DNA of 64,000 nucleotides, taken from the NCBI GenBank assembly GCA_031429355.1, contig JANOZM010000016.1, forward strand, positions 1 to 64,000. Direction: 5' to 3'. The notes beneath the pieces were generated by a model. That model was not told the DNA's origin. It saw only the letters and a list, made by a program, of their open reading frames with translations, and did not search any database. Shown piece after piece: positions 22,185-31,572 of the stretch. Positions within the stretch are counted from its first letter, which is position 1; each line of letters starts with the position of its first letter. Source of the stretch: JANOZM01 sp031429355 (lineage in GTDB: Bacteria; Pseudomonadota; Gammaproteobacteria; Burkholderiales; Burkholderiaceae_E). The translations under genes were made by a program, and so were the position numbers.

Positions 22185-23975
22185 TTACGAGTTAATAGGT
22201 TCCAGTTTTTTAGCACTTCCTACTTTTGCATACGCTTTTAAAAGTCGCTGATGCATATCACATCCGTCAAGCATTAAGCCGGGCGCGCTTATCCCAAAGA
22301 ATCGATCTTGTTGGTTGATTAAGGCTTGCGCTTTTATTACTACCGATTCACCATGCATTAGCTTTAAAGCTGCTAAATAGCCTTTGTTGCTGCCGGTTTG
22401 GGCAATTTTTTCGCTATCGTTAAGTTTTAGTAAATTCTCGACGCAGGCGTATACATCACGTCGCTCGGGATTGATTTGGCCAAAGTGCCTAACCCACTCA
22501 CAGCCCTCAAGGCTTGCAGCTTCATCGCCGCTTGCAAGGGCCAGCATGGTCTTTAGTTCGCCTAGGCGTAGATCACTCCACATCGTATTTGCATCTGAAA
22601 CGAGTCCAATCATATTGGCGATAGGGCGTGTATCGGCCATACCCGATTCATTTAATGTTTCTAGCAAATCGCTGCATTCTTCGTCGTCCAAATCGGTTAA
22701 GTTTAAAATCGCTTCGCGAATGTTATTAGCAAAACCATTGTTCTCAAACTCTAGATCATCAATCGGATAAATTTCTGACATGCCGGGGACCAAAATGCGG
22801 CAAGCATAAACACCAAGATGAGTGAAGTCCGATGTGTAAATGTCGAAACCGTCTTTATGAATTCGGTCGACGCACCATTGATAATCTTGTGCAGTAGATT
22901 CGGCAAAATTCCAATCCACAAATTTGTAATCTGGCTTGTCGCCTAAAAATTTCCAGTGAATGACGCCACTGGAATCAACGAAGTGAATTTCAATATTGGT
23001 GGAGCTAGCGACTTCATCTAAATCAAAACCCGGTGGTGGAAATCCCGTTAACGTATCCAGTGCTCGTCCTTGCAATAGTTCGGTCAGGGCACGCTCTAAG
23101 GCAATTTCAAACCGAGGATGTGCTCCAAAGCTGGCGAAGCAACCTTGGTCCTTTGGATGTAACAGCGTCACGTTCATTACTGGGTATTCACCGCCTAGGG
23201 AAGCGTCTTTAACCACAATACCAAAGCCAGCTTCGCGCAATGCTTTGATGCCTGATTGAATACGCGGAAAGCGATTAAGTACAGCCTCTGGTACATCAGG
23301 TAAACAAATGCTTTGTCCGATAATTTTGCCCTTAACGTAGCGCTCGAAAATTTCTGACAAAGCTTGTGTGCGGGCCTCTAGTTTGGTATTTCCTGCCGAC
23401 ATGCCATTGCTGACATACAAATTGCCAATAATATTGACGGGAATATAGGCGGTACTGCCATCGCGTTCACGGATATACGGGATTGTACAAATACCGCGCT
23501 CGGCATTTCCAGAGTTAAAGTCGATTAGTTGACGGGCATCAATGCTGCTGTCGGGATTGTAAAAAGCGTGTAGCTCTTTATTTAATATTTCTTTGGGCCA
23601 AGGCAATAATTTCTTTTTAGATTCTTTTAGTTCAATCCATTTTTCTTGCGGATAGTGAACAAACGTACTGTTAGCTACCGTGGGACCCAAATAAAAATGA
23701 GTCCAAAAATAATTGGTTGCAAGGCGTTCGAAAAACTCGCCCAAGGCGCTCGCCATACAAGCCAGCTTTGTTGCGCCTTTTCCGTTAGCAAACAAAATCG
23801 TGCAGTCTTTATCACGGATGTGTACGGACCAAATTCCATCGACTGGATTAAGCCAACTACGCTCTTCGATTTCTATCCCTAAATCATGCAGTTTGCCCTG
23901 CAGTTTTGCTATAGTGGATTCTAACGAGGCATCTTTGCCAAGGATAAAGCTGTCGGTTTGTGCAGGGTTTTGCAT
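22185..23975 (-). CDS. ycaO: YcaO-domain protein (E. coli YcaO type)
   Basis: A 596-residue protein starting at ATG 23975, which aligns with the family's usual start (short leader then FILGKDASLESTIAKLQ). The N-terminal YcaO domain has the ATP-binding segments NGKGATKLACMASALGEFFERL (two parts of one helix, about residues 75-97), SAGNTKLEARTQALSEIFER and, further on, ALTELLQGR. The C-terminal third is a TPR-like helical region found in E. coli YcaO. YcaO enzymes activate peptide backbones with ATP. In E. coli the protein supports RimO-dependent methylthiolation of ribosomal protein S12. A Pro-rich terminus as in thioazole enzymes is absent, and no peptide-modification neighbours are present. 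Confidence 0.9.
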   Translation of the reverse strand: MQNPAQTDSFILGKDASLESTIAKLQGKLHDLGIEIEERSWLNPVDGIWSVHIRDKDCTILFANGKGATKLACMASALGEFFERLATNYFWTHFYLGPTVANSTFVHYPQEKWIELKESKKKLLPWPKEILNKELHAFYNPDSSIDARQLIDFNSGNAERGICTIPYIRERDGSTAYIPVNIIGNLYVSNGMSAGNTKLEARTQALSEIFERYVKGKIIGQSICLPDVPEAVLNRFPRIQSGIKALREAGFGIVVKDASLGGEYPVMNVTLLHPKDQGCFASFGAHPRFEIALERALTELLQGRALDTLTGFPPPGFDLDEVASSTNIEIHFVDSSGVIHWKFLGDKPDYKFVDWNFAESTAQDYQWCVDRIHKDGFDIYTSDFTHLGVYACRILVPGMSEIYPIDDLEFENNGFANNIREAILNLTDLDDEECSDLLETLNESGMADTRPIANMIGLVSDANTMWSDLRLGELKTMLALASGDEAASLEGCEWVRHFGQINPERRDVYACVENLLKLNDSEKIAQTGSNKGYLAALKLMHGESVVIKAQALINQQDRFFGISAPGLMLDGCDMHQRLLKAYAKVGSAKKLEPINS

Positions 23976-24119
23976 ATTTTTGAGGTAAGTTGAATGAGTG
24001 GCTATGCCGTAAGAATACCGTTTGCCGCGGCATTTGGCGGGCATTGAGTGCAACAGTCGACAAGGTTAGGCTATTTATTGATTAAACTGCGACTATTCAC
24101 TTTAACAGCTCTTATTAAC

Positions 24120-24971
24120 ATGGCCCCTTACTCTTACGTTCTTACGCTTTCTTGCCCCGATAAGCTCGGTATTGTTCACACCGTGACTGGGTTTTTAAAG
24201 GAGCGTTCGGCCAATATCACCGAGGCTGCGCAACATAACGACACTAGTACAGGCCTGTTTTTTATGCGCATGCGTTTTGCTTGTACAGAAGTCGATGCCA
24301 TCAATTTAAGAACTGAATTTGCTGAAATTGCACAGTTAATGTCGATGAAATGGGAGATCCATTCAGTTGATGAAAAAGTGCCCACTTTTATTATGGTGTC
24401 TAAATTAGGACATTGTTTAAATGACCTATTGTTTCGTTATCGCTCAAATTTATTACCGCTTGATATTCGCGGAATTGTTTCCAACCATCGCGATTTTTAT
24501 CAGATGGCGGCTTCTTACAATATTCCGTTTCACCATATTCCAGTTGACGCTCAAACTAAACCACAGGCTGAGGCACATTTGCTTGATTTATTGGCCAAAG
24601 CGAATGTCGAGTTAGTAGTTCTTGCGCGCTACATGCAAGTTTTGTCAGATGATGTGTGCCGTCGTCTCGATGGTCGTGTTATCAACATTCATCACTCGTT
24701 TTTACCAAGCTTCAAGGGCGCAAGACCTTACGATCAAGCCTTCGAGCGTGGTGTAAAAATTATTGGCGCTACAGCGCACTATGTAACTGCCGATTTAGAC
24801 GAAGGACCGATTATCGAACAAGATATCGCGCGAGCCAATCATTCCATGAGTCCGGCTCGCTTAACCAATATGGGTCGCGATATTGAAAGCGCGGTGCTGG
24901 CCCGCGCTGTTACTTGGCATGCCGAGCGCCGCGTGCTACTTAACGGGCGTAAAACGGTGGTGTTTAATTAA
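24120..24971 (+). CDS. purU: Formyltetrahydrofolate deformylase
   Basis: A 283-residue enzyme. The start at ATG 24120 (MAPYSYVLTLSCPDKLGIVH) fits the family; upstream in-frame codons are not conserved. Residues 1-85 form the ACT domain. Residues 90-283 form the formyltransferase-like hydrolase domain with the catalytic pattern HHSFLPSF (His in VINIHHS), ARYMQVLSD, and DLDEGPIIEQD with its Asp. It hydrolyses 10-formyl-THF to THF and formate, balancing one-carbon pools for purine synthesis. It is divergent from ycaO and convergent with the next gene, overlapping it by 8 bases. Confidence 0.93.
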   Translation: MAPYSYVLTLSCPDKLGIVHTVTGFLKERSANITEAAQHNDTSTGLFFMRMRFACTEVDAINLRTEFAEIAQLMSMKWEIHSVDEKVPTFIMVSKLGHCLNDLLFRYRSNLLPLDIRGIVSNHRDFYQMAASYNIPFHHIPVDAQTKPQAEAHLLDLLAKANVELVVLARYMQVLSDDVCRRLDGRVINIHHSFLPSFKGARPYDQAFERGVKIIGATAHYVTADLDEGPIIEQDIARANHSMSPARLTNMGRDIESAVLARAVTWHAERRVLLNGRKTVVFN

Positions 24972-25749
24972 TTTTAATTTGCTGCCGTAGTGCTTGAATT
25001 AGCGGCCAAGCGGCAGCGGCAGCTGCCAAGTGTTTTAACGAATGACCCGATACCATTTGTTGCGACCAATCATAAATTTGGTGGTCGGATACTTCGAGTA
25101 TTTTGGCTAAAACGTAAAGGGCGATAATCCAGCCTAGTTGAATAGGGATTCCTTTTTTTGCGACTGGGCAAAATGCAAGCAAAACTAATGTAAGCATTCC
25201 GCCACCTTGAATCACACTCCATAACCATAAATTATCTGTTTGATGCCAATGGGCGATGGACAAGGGGGCAAGAATCAAAATAGCAAACGCACCCATTAAA
25301 CCCGCTCTGTCGCTAATTCGAGTGGCGATAGCTAGACCGATAATGCCCGCAAAGGCACTGGTCATACCTAGTCGATCAATAGACAGGCCATAGTTGTTCG
25401 GTGCAAAGTGGTAAAAACTAGAGGCCGCAGTAGTAAGAATTAACCCTAAAAAACTTAAGCAAAATAAACTGATTTGAATTTTGTGATCATCCGAATAGTT
25501 GATGCGCGAAATTAACAACAAGCCGTACGCGCCAACAAACGCAAATGGTAAGTTACTTAGGACGTCAGCCGCAAAGGGTAGGTTAAACAAATTGCGTTGA
25601 TCTGCGAAGCCGTGATAATCGCTGTGTTGAGGGATCACAACGCCGTATGCAAGGCCGATTATTGCAATCACCAAAACTAAGCTAGCCAAGCTAAGGCAAG
25701 CCATTTCTTTGGTAGTTAGTTGGTTTGAAGATACTTGAGTTATTTGCAT
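24964..25749 (-). CDS. CREST-superfamily membrane protein (ceramidase-like)
   Basis: A 261-residue protein with seven or eight hydrophobic segments. I take the ATG at 25749 as start; a TTG eleven codons upstream is possible. It carries the spread-out signature of CREST hydrolases (alkaline ceramidase, PAQR, Per1): SSFYHFAPNN in one helix, IDRLGM in the next, and GHSLKHLAAAAAAW near the C-terminus. The Ser, Asp and His residues bind zinc in that superfamily. In bacteria the substrates are mostly unknown. The HGFADQRNLF segment near residue 40 is typical of a bacterial subgroup. Its 3' end overlaps purU. Confidence 0.7.
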   Translation of the reverse strand: MQITQVSSNQLTTKEMACLSLASLVLVIAIIGLAYGVVIPQHSDYHGFADQRNLFNLPFAADVLSNLPFAFVGAYGLLLISRINYSDDHKIQISLFCLSFLGLILTTAASSFYHFAPNNYGLSIDRLGMTSAFAGIIGLAIATRISDRAGLMGAFAILILAPLSIAHWHQTDNLWLWSVIQGGGMLTLVLLAFCPVAKKGIPIQLGWIIALYVLAKILEVSDHQIYDWSQQMVSGHSLKHLAAAAAAWPLIQALRQQIKIN

Positions 25750-25895
25750 AGCGTAGTCCGAATCCTGTCGTTTGTTTGCCAAGTCGTACAGTGAGGCATC
25801 AGGAAGCTAATGATGTTGCGAGCCGTTTAGGTAGCGCAAAACAATATCTCTTCGTATTAAAATCGAATACCGTGTCTTGGTTCTTTGGAGCATCA

Positions 25896-26609
25896 ATGCA
25901 ATTGGAAGAGTTTTTGTCGTTACAAGGTCAAACTTCAAATCGTGTGATTTGGGTTGATCATCGTGCAATGGAAGAAGAAATCGTTGGCGATTGTTCTGCG
26001 CAAATGATAACGGGCGATCGCTTAAAAGTGCGTATCGGTGGCGACGATGAGAACTATGAGTTGTGGGTACAATTTATATCAAACGAAAACACGGTAGAGC
26101 AGCGCATACCGTTAACACAGAGCCGACACGACCGGTACGTTCTATTGAGTTCATTGGCGGTTATCTTGAAGGGCCAGTACAGCATTTACCTGGCGAGCGC
26201 CCATTTACAAGACGACACGCATGGCGTCGCTTTGGTTAAAAATTCAGTTTTTGCAAGCGCCAACGAGTCCGTTCGTCAGCAATTTTTGACCGAGTTTGAA
26301 CTCCTAGAAGTGGGCAAAGACTACTTTAACAATCAGTTAGTTCCGTATTTGGGTGCGCCCGACCATAACCCAACTTGGCAAGTTGAGTCGGAAACGCAAA
26401 GCCAAGCATTCGAGCAGATGATGGAAAAAGTATTTCAATCGCCCGAAATGAAGGGCTTAGCCAAGGATTTACCAAAGAAGATTCTTAAGGTCGTTTTGTT
26501 GGCGTTGTTGACTAATTTGTTGCTTAAGTTTTGGCGTAGCCGTTTCTTGAAAGTTTTGCTTGTTGTTGCCGTGTTAGTGCTTGTTTATTTTATTTTTGGT
26601 AAAAATTAA
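25896..26609 (+). CDS. Hypothetical membrane-anchored protein
   Basis: A 237-residue protein. The start ATG 25896 is chosen because GGAG sits 6 bases before it; the open frame extends further upstream without an obvious ribosome site. Most of the protein is a soluble, acidic domain. The last 50 residues carry two hydrophobic segments (KILKVVLLALLTNLLLKFW, then FLKVLLVVAVLVLVYFIFG), so it is tail-anchored with the bulk probably in the cytoplasm. I recognise no family. It lies upstream of the ECF sigma gene in the same direction. Confidence 0.7.
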   Translation: MQLEEFLSLQGQTSNRVIWVDHRAMEEEIVGDCSAQMITGDRLKVRIGGDDENYELWVQFISNENTVEQRIPLTQSRHDRYVLLSSLAVILKGQYSIYLASAHLQDDTHGVALVKNSVFASANESVRQQFLTEFELLEVGKDYFNNQLVPYLGAPDHNPTWQVESETQSQAFEQMMEKVFQSPEMKGLAKDLPKKILKVVLLALLTNLLLKFWRSRFLKVLLVVAVLVLVYFIFGKN

Positions 26610-26731
26610 ATTGTTTAACCCGAATTCGGATTGATTAACGTTTAATCTCAATAGAATCAACGTAATTTCTTTAAAGATAAGTAGTTGAGGTTGTTGTTAG
26701 CGCTTTTTTGTGAAAGTAAGTCTCTTTTCTA

Positions 26732-27361
26732 GTGTCGATTAACCAAACCGATAGTGATGAAGTGTTAATGCAGGCCTTTTCGCAAGGGCATGCAATGGCG
26801 TTCGACTGGGTGTACGAGCGTAATCGTTCGTGGCTGTTGCATATGCTGCGCGGAAAATTGCGTTCTTTAAGTAACGGCGTTGCGTTGGCTGAAGACGTTG
26901 CCCAAGACACTTGGTTGGCGATTATTAAAACGAGCGCAAATTATCAGCCAACCGCAAAGTTTTCCACTTGGTTGTATACCCTTGCCAATCAGCGGCTAAT
27001 AGATCAATGCCGAAAAATTAAACCTGATGAACAATTGCCTTGGGAGTCTGCTCAAAATGAAACTCAAGAGAGTGATTTGGGAGCTTTAAGTGAGCAAGGT
27101 TTTAGTGGTGATGCCAGTCTTGGAGCGTACCAAGATGATGTGCTGGATTCAATCGAACGAAAACAGTTGGGAGATCGTTTGTTGGAAGCGATAGATGATT
27201 TGCCAGGCGATCAACAAGAAGTATTTATTTTAGTAGCGCACAATGGAATGTCAGTGCCCGAAGCGGCCGAATGCTTAGGCTGGCCTGTGGAAGCAACCAA
27301 AAGTCGTTTGCGCTATGCGCGAGCCAAGTTGGTTCAAGCACTGGGAGGGATTAACAAATGA
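26732..27361 (+). CDS. ECF-type RNA polymerase sigma factor
   Basis: A 209-residue sigma-70 family protein with a GTG start. Region 2 lies at about residues 15-85 (FDWVYERNRSWLLHML, AEDVAQDTWLAII, FSTWLYTLANQRLIDQ). Region 4 lies at about residues 145-205 (LLEAIDDLPGDQQEVFIL, then MSVPEAAECLGWPVEATKSRL, the HTH). A long acidic Ser/Glu-rich linker joins them. It starts an operon with a membrane-anchored protein that is likely its anti-sigma factor; the two genes overlap by ATGA. What it responds to cannot be told from the window. Confidence 0.92.
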   Translation: MSINQTDSDEVLMQAFSQGHAMAFDWVYERNRSWLLHMLRGKLRSLSNGVALAEDVAQDTWLAIIKTSANYQPTAKFSTWLYTLANQRLIDQCRKIKPDEQLPWESAQNETQESDLGALSEQGFSGDASLGAYQDDVLDSIERKQLGDRLLEAIDDLPGDQQEVFILVAHNGMSVPEAAECLGWPVEATKSRLRYARAKLVQALGGINK

Positions 27362-28269
27362 GTGAACCCAAGAATAGGTTACAGAATAAAGCGCAAACTG
27401 ATGCAAAAATCGACCAGTTAGCGCGTGAGGCATTTCAACAAGCGACGCCAAAGCGTACCGCGTTTGATGAAGCTATTTTGGCAGCGGCGCATAGTCAAGC
27501 AGCGATTAATCGACAAACTAAGGCTCAAGCTAGCGAGACTAAATTTAGCGATCAAACACAGGGTAATAAAGCATCTCTAAAATGGTGGCAACGGCCTGTT
27601 TGGTTAGGCGCGGGATCGACTGTTGCTGTGCTTGCGACGACTTTGATTTTGACGTCGCAGCCAGAACCGCAACCAGAGTCGCAGATCGGTATTGAAAGTG
27701 CAGGGCGCGAAGTGGCTTCCTCTTCGACAGCTGACACTAAGCAAGAAGCTGTGTCGACTTCGGCTCCCGCAAAGGCACCCGCAGCCACGCCTGTACCTCA
27801 CTTAACGCCTAAAGCACCTCCGCAATCAGTTCTGCGACCCGCTTCTAAATCTGCCCCAATATCAGCCCCCGCGCCGCCAGCTGCGCCACCCCCTGTGCGC
27901 TCCACAGCCCCTGCAAATGAATTAAGCTCTGCTCCCCTAACTTTAAACAAAAGCGTTGACCGACAAAAACCTTCGCAAGTCGAAGAACGTCGTGAAGAAA
28001 AAGTTGCAGTTGCCGACTTAGCCGTTACCGAGCGAGCAACAAGATCAGCAGAATCAAGTAGTCTGGGAGTTCAAACCAAGCGTACTGCCGATGCCGCAGA
28101 ACTGGACCCTGCGCAATGCCGTAAACTCATCATGCAAATTTCAATCGACGCGCGCAATATAGAAAACCCGGTTTGGGCAAAAGTTGCTTCCAATTGCGCA
28201 AAGCGCTTTCCCAATGAAGTGTGGGAATTGCATTTAGGGCCTGTTAGCGATCTGAAATCCGCGCGCTAA
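27358..28269 (+). CDS. Putative anti-sigma factor with Pro/Ala-rich periplasmic region
   Basis: A 303-residue protein overlapping the sigma gene by 4 bases. It has a soluble N-terminal 75 residues with no clear zinc-binding anti-sigma motif, and one membrane segment (about residues 80-100, WLGAGSTVAVLATTLIL). A 130-residue Pro/Ala/Ser-rich stretch follows, then a folded C-terminal part of about 55 residues with two Cys (AQCRKLIMQIS, ASNCAKRFPNEVW). Position and topology suggest it holds the sigma factor at the membrane and senses the periplasm through the C-terminal region. The role is inferred from context. Confidence 0.65.
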   Translation: MSEPKNRLQNKAQTDAKIDQLAREAFQQATPKRTAFDEAILAAAHSQAAINRQTKAQASETKFSDQTQGNKASLKWWQRPVWLGAGSTVAVLATTLILTSQPEPQPESQIGIESAGREVASSSTADTKQEAVSTSAPAKAPAATPVPHLTPKAPPQSVLRPASKSAPISAPAPPAAPPPVRSTAPANELSSAPLTLNKSVDRQKPSQVEERREEKVAVADLAVTERATRSAESSSLGVQTKRTADAAELDPAQCRKLIMQISIDARNIENPVWAKVASNCAKRFPNEVWELHLGPVSDLKSAR

Positions 28270-28341
28270 GTCGCCAAACAAGTAATTAAATAATGTTCTC
28301 GAAAATCTAATCACAAAAATAACAACAGTTATGAAAATTTA

Positions 28342-29265
28342 ATGCCAAATTCTGTAACCCAATCAAGGCATCGTCTTGCTTTAATTTTATTGTTTGTTGC
28401 ACCTGCTTTTTGGACCGTCAACTATTTGGTAGCGCGTTGGGCTCCGGGACATGTTGCACCCCATATTTTAGCGTTAGGGCGTTGGACTATGGCCTTAGTA
28501 TTAATGCTAATTTGGCTATACAAACCGATGCGTGCTAACGCGATTCAATACAAAGCCGCCTTCAAGCGCGAACGTTGGCAGCTCATTATATTGGGTGGTT
28601 TGGGAATGTGGGTTTGCGGGGCTTTTGTTTATCAAGGTGGCCGCAATACGCAAGCCATAAACATTGCTTTAATTTATGCAATTGCACCGGTACTTATTGC
28701 GCTAATTTCCACAAAGTTAATGCACGAACGTCAATGTGCTTTACAAAAATTTGGTTTCGTTTTGGGCATAGTCGGCGCGTTGGTTGTGGTGGGTAAGGGC
28801 AGCCTGCAAAATTTTTTGTCGATGCAAATGAACATGGGCGATTGGTGGATTATTGTTGCTGCCATTTGCTGGGCGGTGTATTCGGTTTTGCTTAAATATT
28901 GGGTTAGCGATTTGCCTCCGGCGGTTCGTTTGGCGGCTATTACTGCAGGCGGCGTTCTTGTTTTAATACCGTTCTCTATTTTCGAGTCACAATTGTGGAG
29001 TGTTGACTCTTGGATATCTTGGCGTGGTATTGGGTTGATGGCCTTGGCCGCAGTGTTTCCAGGTTTTTTGGCCTATCAATCGCATAGTTTTATTATGAAA
29101 GAACTCGGGGCTGCTCAATCGGCGGTCTTGCTATACCTAAGCCCAGTATATGCAGGCGTTGCAGCTTGGATAGCCTTGGGCGAGCCACTATTTTGGTATC
29201 ACTTACTAGGCGCGGCTCTGGTTTTACCCGGTGTTTATTTAAGCGGTAAAACTAAATCGTTGTGA
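28342..29265 (+). CDS. DMT/EamA family transporter
   Basis: A 307-residue protein with ten hydrophobic segments in two EamA halves (about residues 10-145 and 160-300). Typical family features are AFWTVNYLVARWAPG in helix 1, GGRNTQAINIALIYAIAPVL in helix 4, and GAAQSAVLLYLSPVYAGVAAWIALGEPL near the end. Members export amino acids or metabolites; the substrate is unknown. The stop overlaps the convergent lipocalin gene by 31 bases. Confidence 0.88.
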   Translation: MPNSVTQSRHRLALILLFVAPAFWTVNYLVARWAPGHVAPHILALGRWTMALVLMLIWLYKPMRANAIQYKAAFKRERWQLIILGGLGMWVCGAFVYQGGRNTQAINIALIYAIAPVLIALISTKLMHERQCALQKFGFVLGIVGALVVVGKGSLQNFLSMQMNMGDWWIIVAAICWAVYSVLLKYWVSDLPPAVRLAAITAGGVLVLIPFSIFESQLWSVDSWISWRGIGLMALAAVFPGFLAYQSHSFIMKELGAAQSAVLLYLSPVYAGVAAWIALGEPLFWYHLLGAALVLPGVYLSGKTKSL

Positions 29266-29855
29266 CTCGTCCAATCGAGGCGTTTTTCGTCAAGTCCAGC
29301 AGCGCGAACCGCTGCTAACACGGCTTGTTTATCGGCTTCGGTTAGTTTTGTTTCGCGCGCTAAAATCCACGCGAATTCGCGCTTTGGTTCACTGACTAAA
29401 CTCCAACGATAGTTTGGGTCAATAGCGACGACCCAATAGCTGCCCCAAACAGCCGGCAGCCAACGAATCCACTTAGGCGCAAACGCAACTTCTAATTGTG
29501 CCGGACTAAGACTGTCGTTGGTCACTTTACCGGTCGGCCTAGCTTCACCCATAACTTGTGTCACTTCGTTTTTGTCGGTCGTGCAAGTATTTAGTACCGA
29601 CACACCGCCCTCTTGCAGCGCGTATTGCGCACTTGTCGCTTTGGCACACATGCTTTGGAAGCGATTGGGGTACTTGGCAATTTCGAACCAACGTCCTTTG
29701 TATTTTTGTAAATCGAGACTTGAAATTGCTTGCAGCGGTGCCATCTGCTGCGCGCTGGCTAGTTTTGAGTTGCCGATAACGTACAAACCAAGCAGCAAGG
29801 CGAACAATGACGCGAGGAGTTGTTTAGTCAAGCCAAGGCTCAGAATTTTAGGCAT
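29235..29855 (-). CDS. Blc-like bacterial lipocalin
   Basis: A 206-residue protein with an N-terminal hydrophobic segment (about residues 12-35). The lipocalin fold covers residues 45-205. Family motifs are LQKYKGRWFEIAKYPNRFQ (the GxW first strand), YALQEGGVSVLNTC, AFAPKWIRWLPAVWGSYWV and PKREFAWILAR. Blc proteins bind lysophospholipids in the envelope, and classical Blc is a lipoprotein. Here no lipobox Cys follows the hydrophobic segment, so it is probably secreted or anchored by the N-terminal helix. The convergent overlap with the transporter gene is 31 bases. Confidence 0.88.
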   Translation of the reverse strand: MPKILSLGLTKQLLASLFALLLGLYVIGNSKLASAQQMAPLQAISSLDLQKYKGRWFEIAKYPNRFQSMCAKATSAQYALQEGGVSVLNTCTTDKNEVTQVMGEARPTGKVTNDSLSPAQLEVAFAPKWIRWLPAVWGSYWVVAIDPNYRWSLVSEPKREFAWILARETKLTEADKQAVLAAVRAAGLDEKRLDWTSHNDLVLPLK

Positions 29856-29916
29856 ATTTGGGTTACTCTATGTTCGAACTAGCAGTAAATTTTTGCAGCA
29901 CTGAAAGGGAAATGCC

Positions 29917-30219
29917 ATGACGATGTTACTGAAACTACGGATGCTCTTGCGAGCCTTTGGTCGCAACGGCTTAGTCTTATTTTATGCGGTTCGCAAGGCT
30001 GGCACGCCACGTTGGATACGTTTTGCTGCCTTGGGCTTAGTACTGTATGTCCTAAGTCCGGTCGATATTATTTCTGATTTGCTGCCTATTATCGGGTGGG
30101 CCGATGATTTGGCCGTACTTACTTTTGGCGTGCCTTGGTTGCTAAGCAAAATTCCAGCTGGGTTGCGTCAGCAAGCTGAACAAGAAGTTGCTGCCCGTTC
30201 CTGGGCTCGTTGGATTTGA
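29917..30219 (+). CDS. YkvA/DUF1232 family protein
   Basis: A 100-residue protein containing the DUF1232 signature RFAALGLVLYVLSPVDIISD followed by LLPIIGWADDLAVLTFGVPWL. Two short hydrophobic segments suggest membrane association. The role is unknown. The stop overlaps the TTG start of the next gene, so they are co-translated. Confidence 0.88.
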   Translation: MTMLLKLRMLLRAFGRNGLVLFYAVRKAGTPRWIRFAALGLVLYVLSPVDIISDLLPIIGWADDLAVLTFGVPWLLSKIPAGLRQQAEQEVAARSWARWI

Positions 30220-31451
30220 CTAGCGCAAGCAACGCTAATTCCACAACAAACGCAGCGCCGATCTTTGTTATAGCTGCGCTGACTGCGGCCAACTTTATAG
30301 TTGGATTAAGTGTTTTATTAGTCCCCGGGATGCTCACTAGCTTGGCATCCGCATTTAGTGTTTCGATTCCTGTCGCGGGGCAGCTGATTACCGCCGGCTC
30401 GGTGGTCATGGGTCTAGGCGCGCCTTTGGCTGCCGCTTTTACTTCGCATATCGACCGGCGCAAGTTGTTGGTGGCTTCAACTGCTTTGTTCGTAGTTGGG
30501 CATTTGGTTTGCGCGGTTTTATCGGACTTTACGGCACTATTGATTGTTCGGTCTATTACTGTCTTGGCTGCTGCAATCATTACGCCTCAAGCCGCGGCCA
30601 CTATTGGGTTGCTAGTGCCTGCAGAACGGCGCGGCGCTGCTATTGCTTCTATTTTTGTAGGTTGGTCGTTAGCGTCAGTGCTGGCAATGCCAGCAACCAA
30701 TTTAATTGCGGTGCAGTTCGGTTGGAGAGCGCCGTTTGTTATCGCCAGTGTTTTATCGTTACTGGTAATGTTCTGGATCGCTCGGGCAGTTCCAAAAGGT
30801 CTAGTTGTACCAAGGCTATCCGTTCAAGCTTGGATTGACGTCGCTAAGCACCCCGTGCTAATTCCCGTACTAGCAGTGACCTTAGTTTCATTTGCGGCGC
30901 AATTTAGTTTGTTTAGTTTCACTGTTCCGATGTTAGAAAAAGCGTTTGGTTTGTCGCCATTGTTAGTTGCCGGGTTTTTAACTTTTTATGGTCTTGCCGG
31001 TGTAGCGGGAAATAGTTTGGCAGTGCGTTGGATTCCAAAAATTGGGGCAAATCGATTTGTAACGTTTTGCTTAATCACGATTGCGATTTCGCTACTATTT
31101 TGGGCACTGGCGTTTTACTCGTTGGATGTTGGCGGTTTGGTGTTTGGTTTTGCTCCCATGTTTGTTTTTCCTCTTGGCTTAGCCTTACTTGTTTGGGGTG
31201 CCGCCGGTTTTGCTTGTAACTCGGCGCAGCAGGGTCGACTTATGGCTGCCGCTCCGTCGTTAGCGTCGGCTTCAATTGCTTTGAATACATCTTGCCTTTA
31301 TGTTGGTCAAGCAATAGGGACGCCAATTGGTGCGTTCTTGATCGTGCAATATGGTTATGCCGCTCTGCCTTGGGTCGCGTTAGTATTTATGACACTTGCA
31401 ATTGGCATTTCATTGCTTGCCTCTCGTCGCGTCAATCGTACCGGTCGTTAG
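30210..31451 (+). CDS. MFS transporter
   Basis: A 413-residue protein with twelve membrane segments and a TTG start overlapping the preceding gene. The DHA1-type loop between helices 2 and 3 (GAPLAAAFTSHIDRRKLL) and LVPAERRGAAIASIFVGWSL in the helix 4-5 region place it among drug or metabolite efflux proteins. The substrate is unknown. Confidence 0.88.
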   Translation: MDLTSASNANSTTNAAPIFVIAALTAANFIVGLSVLLVPGMLTSLASAFSVSIPVAGQLITAGSVVMGLGAPLAAAFTSHIDRRKLLVASTALFVVGHLVCAVLSDFTALLIVRSITVLAAAIITPQAAATIGLLVPAERRGAAIASIFVGWSLASVLAMPATNLIAVQFGWRAPFVIASVLSLLVMFWIARAVPKGLVVPRLSVQAWIDVAKHPVLIPVLAVTLVSFAAQFSLFSFTVPMLEKAFGLSPLLVAGFLTFYGLAGVAGNSLAVRWIPKIGANRFVTFCLITIAISLLFWALAFYSLDVGGLVFGFAPMFVFPLGLALLVWGAAGFACNSAQQGRLMAAAPSLASASIALNTSCLYVGQAIGTPIGAFLIVQYGYAALPWVALVFMTLAIGISLLASRRVNRTGR

Positions 31452-31572
31452 CAAATGCGGTTCTAGTTACAAAATCTTACTAATGTTGCGTCACCATCAG
31501 TAATTCGTCAATCTAAACGCTGGCAAAGTTCAAACCAGAGTTAATCGAACAGTCACTGTTACTGGAACCGAC

